Shown here in pieces: positions 62,352 to 64,000 of a stretch of 64,000 bases of DNA; within the stretch, counting starts at the first letter, position 1; every line of letters starts with the position of its first letter. The stretch is from Paenibacillus sp. FSL R7-0345 (GTDB lineage Bacteria > Bacillota > Bacilli > Paenibacillales > Paenibacillaceae), in assembly GCF_038595055.1 (NCBI RefSeq), contig NZ_CP152002.1, positions 4,012,501 through 4,076,500 of the forward strand. The letters are read 5' to 3'. A model generated the notes under the pieces. The model did not search any database and was not told the DNA's origin. It worked only from the letters and a program-made list of their open reading frames with translations. The translations under genes were made by a program, and so were the position numbers.

Positions 62352-62998
62352 GATAACCGCTCCACCGCCTGCGGTAACGTTCTTTCATATTCCTTATGTA
62401 AAATATAACGCTGGGCGCCTCCCGATGCGTCCACAGCTTCCCTGGCATGCTTAACAGCCGCTTCGCTGTTACCTGCTTTGTGTTCCAACCCAGCGAGCAA
62501 TGCCGATCTCATCCACCGCTTTTTAATAGATTCCAGATGTTCTAGTGCCTGAGCACTTCTCCCTTCCTCCAACAATAGCACCGTCTCGTAATATTTCCTG
62601 TGATCGGGATAGCGGATATGCGGCACAGCTTGCCCAATAGCAGCCATATCTTTGCAATAAAGTCCGTAAGCCGCCTTGTAAACTGCCAGTGCCTTTGAGT
62701 GCTTATACTTTTTCATCAGCTTATCCATAGTCGTTTTCACTTCGTCATCAATTTTGTTTGCAACAACATAATGAATATAAACCCCAGGTTTGTGTTTCTG
62801 GCTAAGCAGAAAGTCTTCCACCCGTTCCACACGCTTCTCCAGAACAAAAGGATAAACAAACAGGATCATATAACCAATTAGGAAAACCGTTAAAGCAATC
62901 CCTCCTGTCAGAATGGGTGAATAGCCGTTTGCGGCCATTATCACAGCAAACACAAATATCACGAAATAAAAGAAAAGTTTCCCCAAAAATCGCTTCAT
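62348..62998 (-). CDS. Membrane protein with cytoplasmic TPR-like domain
   Basis: A 216-residue protein with two N-terminal membrane helices (about 5-24, GKLFFYFVIFVFAVIMAANG; and about 28-50, ILTGGIALTVFLIGYMILFV). A helical domain follows, with TPR-like pairs (KALAVYKAAYGLYCKDMAAI, KYYETVLLLEEGRSAQALEH, ALLAGLEHKAGNSEAAVKHA). It is coupled by overlap to the 118-residue gene downstream. Function unknown; TPR-like domains usually bind partner proteins. Confidence 0.7.
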   Translation of the reverse strand: MKRFLGKLFFYFVIFVFAVIMAANGYSPILTGGIALTVFLIGYMILFVYPFVLEKRVERVEDFLLSQKHKPGVYIHYVVANKIDDEVKTTMDKLMKKYKHSKALAVYKAAYGLYCKDMAAIGQAVPHIRYPDHRKYYETVLLLEEGRSAQALEHLESIKKRWMRSALLAGLEHKAGNSEAAVKHAREAVDASGGAQRYILHKEYERTLPQAVERLS

Positions 62999-63193
62999 CC
63001 TAAATCCCCTTTAACATCAAACTTATAAACACATTTGGAAAAATTATACTTCTCTGCTTCCAGACTAGTCAATGCACTAACGATTATCTTATCCGGGCAG
63101 CCCTGCTAAATAGTCATTCTCAGCAACTTATCCGCCTAAACAACGTCCATATCCATATGGAAAACTCTAACTATTAAGGATGGCGGTTCATAG

Positions 63194-64000
63194 ATGCGTT
63201 ATTTGACAGTTATTGTGCTGGCGGCTGCTATGCTGGCTGGGTGTCAGGAGGCAAATACAGCAGAACAAATGGATACTTCTCCGCCCCCGCCTTCAGCAAC
63301 GCTCCAGACAGCTACAGCTACTCCGGCCACACCTTCATCTGCGGAATCCTTAAACCCGGAGGAGCCTTTTCTCTATATTGAGCAAATGAAGAGCTTGGGC
63401 GGAAACGGGCAAGTGGTGCAGGTAAAGTCCAATACCGATATTGACAAAGCTTCTCTGGAGTCCGCACTGGAAAAAAGCCTGCAGACCAGCGATCCGCAGA
63501 CAGCATTCAGCTATACAATGGAATGGGAGTCACCGAGGTTTGTGCAGATTCGTCTGCAGATGGACGAGGATACCGCTTTTTCCGGGACATTTAATCTGGA
63601 TGAAGCTAACACAGCAGATGGACGAAGCTATGCGAGTACAGAGCAGCCGTACCGCAACACTGTCGTTGTCAGTTCCCTGACTGATCAGGGCAGTATACAT
63701 TTCAAAGGCATCGTATCCGGTACTGAGCGGATGATTCCGGTCTGGAATACGGGCTGGGTCAAAACCGTCGATAACCAGGAATACTCTGTGCCCTCCTTTC
63801 TGTTCTATGGACAGGAAGAGCATCATCTGGTTCAGGCTATGACAGGCCGGGAGCTTACGATCCCTGCTTCTCCCCCGGAGGAGGGCGCTTACGGCAATGA
63901 CTATGGTTACTCTGAGATGTATTCCGACCGTTTTTATCCCGGCTACACTTATATGGTATCAGGCAATAAAACACTGTACCGGGTTGACTTAAAGGATTTC
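63194..64000 (+). CDS. Lipoprotein (partial, runs off the right edge)
   Basis: The first 269 codons of an open frame continue beyond the window. A short signal peptide (MRYLTVIVLAAAMLAGC) carries the lipobox LAGC, with Cys17 as lipid anchor. A Pro/Thr/Ala-rich tether (SPPPPSATLQTATATPATPS) is followed by an extracellular domain of mixed strands. No recognised motif. The ribosome site is weak (AAGGATGG, 12 bases upstream). Confidence 0.7.
   Translation, partial: MRYLTVIVLAAAMLAGCQEANTAEQMDTSPPPPSATLQTATATPATPSSAESLNPEEPFLYIEQMKSLGGNGQVVQVKSNTDIDKASLESALEKSLQTSDPQTAFSYTMEWESPRFVQIRLQMDEDTAFSGTFNLDEANTADGRSYASTEQPYRNTVVVSSLTDQGSIHFKGIVSGTERMIPVWNTGWVKTVDNQEYSVPSFLFYGQEEHHLVQAMTGRELTIPASPPEEGAYGNDYGYSEMYSDRFYPGYTYMVSGNKTLYRVDLKDF

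Noticed and set aside
1..64000. CRISPR arrays, tRNA, rRNA, phage structural genes
   Set aside because: I looked for regularly spaced repeats, cloverleaf-like stretches and typical phage proteins and saw none.

Overview
The window reads as chromosomal DNA of a Paenibacillus-type Firmicute. The evidence is strong AGGAGG ribosome sites throughout, a YesM/YesN two-component pair next to an LplA/LplB/LplC-type sugar ABC transporter, pectin and uronate catabolism genes, copper-amine-oxidase stalk-domain secreted proteins, manganese catalase and several YafY-type WYL regulators. No rRNA, tRNA or CRISPR array is visible. Most of the window has the mixed composition usual for this group. The stretch from about 52.2 to 61.8 kb is clearly more AT-rich and looks acquired.

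Layout. 0-7.5 kb: a partial YolD-like gene, a secreted PL9 pectate lyase, a decayed gene fragment with an intergenic repeat, then a uronate block (an uncharacterised 568-residue protein divergent from kduI, a DeoR-type regulator and kduD). 7.5-18.4 kb: mixed single genes (stalk-domain protein, two NUDIX hydrolases, MFS exporter, FlxA-like protein, alpha/beta hydrolase, Mn catalase, phosphotransferase, an EreA/ChaN-like lipoprotein, and an AAC(3)-type acetyltransferase behind a leader terminator). 18.4-28.9 kb: YesN, YesM, solute-binding lipoprotein and two permeases, then a GH42 beta-galactosidase divergent from an AraC regulator. 28.9-43.5 kb: DegV, a small SDR/SnoaL/Dabb operon with a YafY regulator, an ABC exporter plus TetR cassette flanked by 30-bp direct repeats, a pyridoxamine-oxidase-like protein, a UbiB-family kinase, a pyruvyl transferase coupled to a 49-residue ORF, a TetR/hydrolase pair, an S51 peptidase, a DUF2785 protein and a second YafY regulator. 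43.5-49.6 kb: a five-gene response regulator, histidine kinase, VanZ, ABC ATPase, permease operon typical of envelope or peptide-antibiotic sensing. 49.8-52.0 kb: a U32-family protein. 61.1-64 kb: a zinc-ribbon membrane protein, a coupled pair of unknown genes and the start of a lipoprotein gene.

The most interesting part is 52.2-61.8 kb, read as a defence island. A GTG-started 1520-residue protein carries an N-terminal Cap4/DUF4297-like nuclease domain, a central STAND/NACHT-type NTPase and a long helical-repeat C-terminus. It is followed in the same operon by a caspase-fold protease with an intact His/Cys dyad, and then by a tiny third ORF. This resembles Avs-type NTPase immunity, with a caspase as a separate partner.

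Downstream lies an IS256-family element whose 5' end has been flipped. Two pieces on opposite strands, with 8-bp target duplications now facing each other (tcatagcg / cgctatga), rejoin into an exact in-frame 404-residue transposase if one 367-bp inversion is undone. The same inversion altered the end of the third ORF and turned round the hairpin that probably terminated the operon. The transposase also has Asn where the first catalytic Asp is expected.
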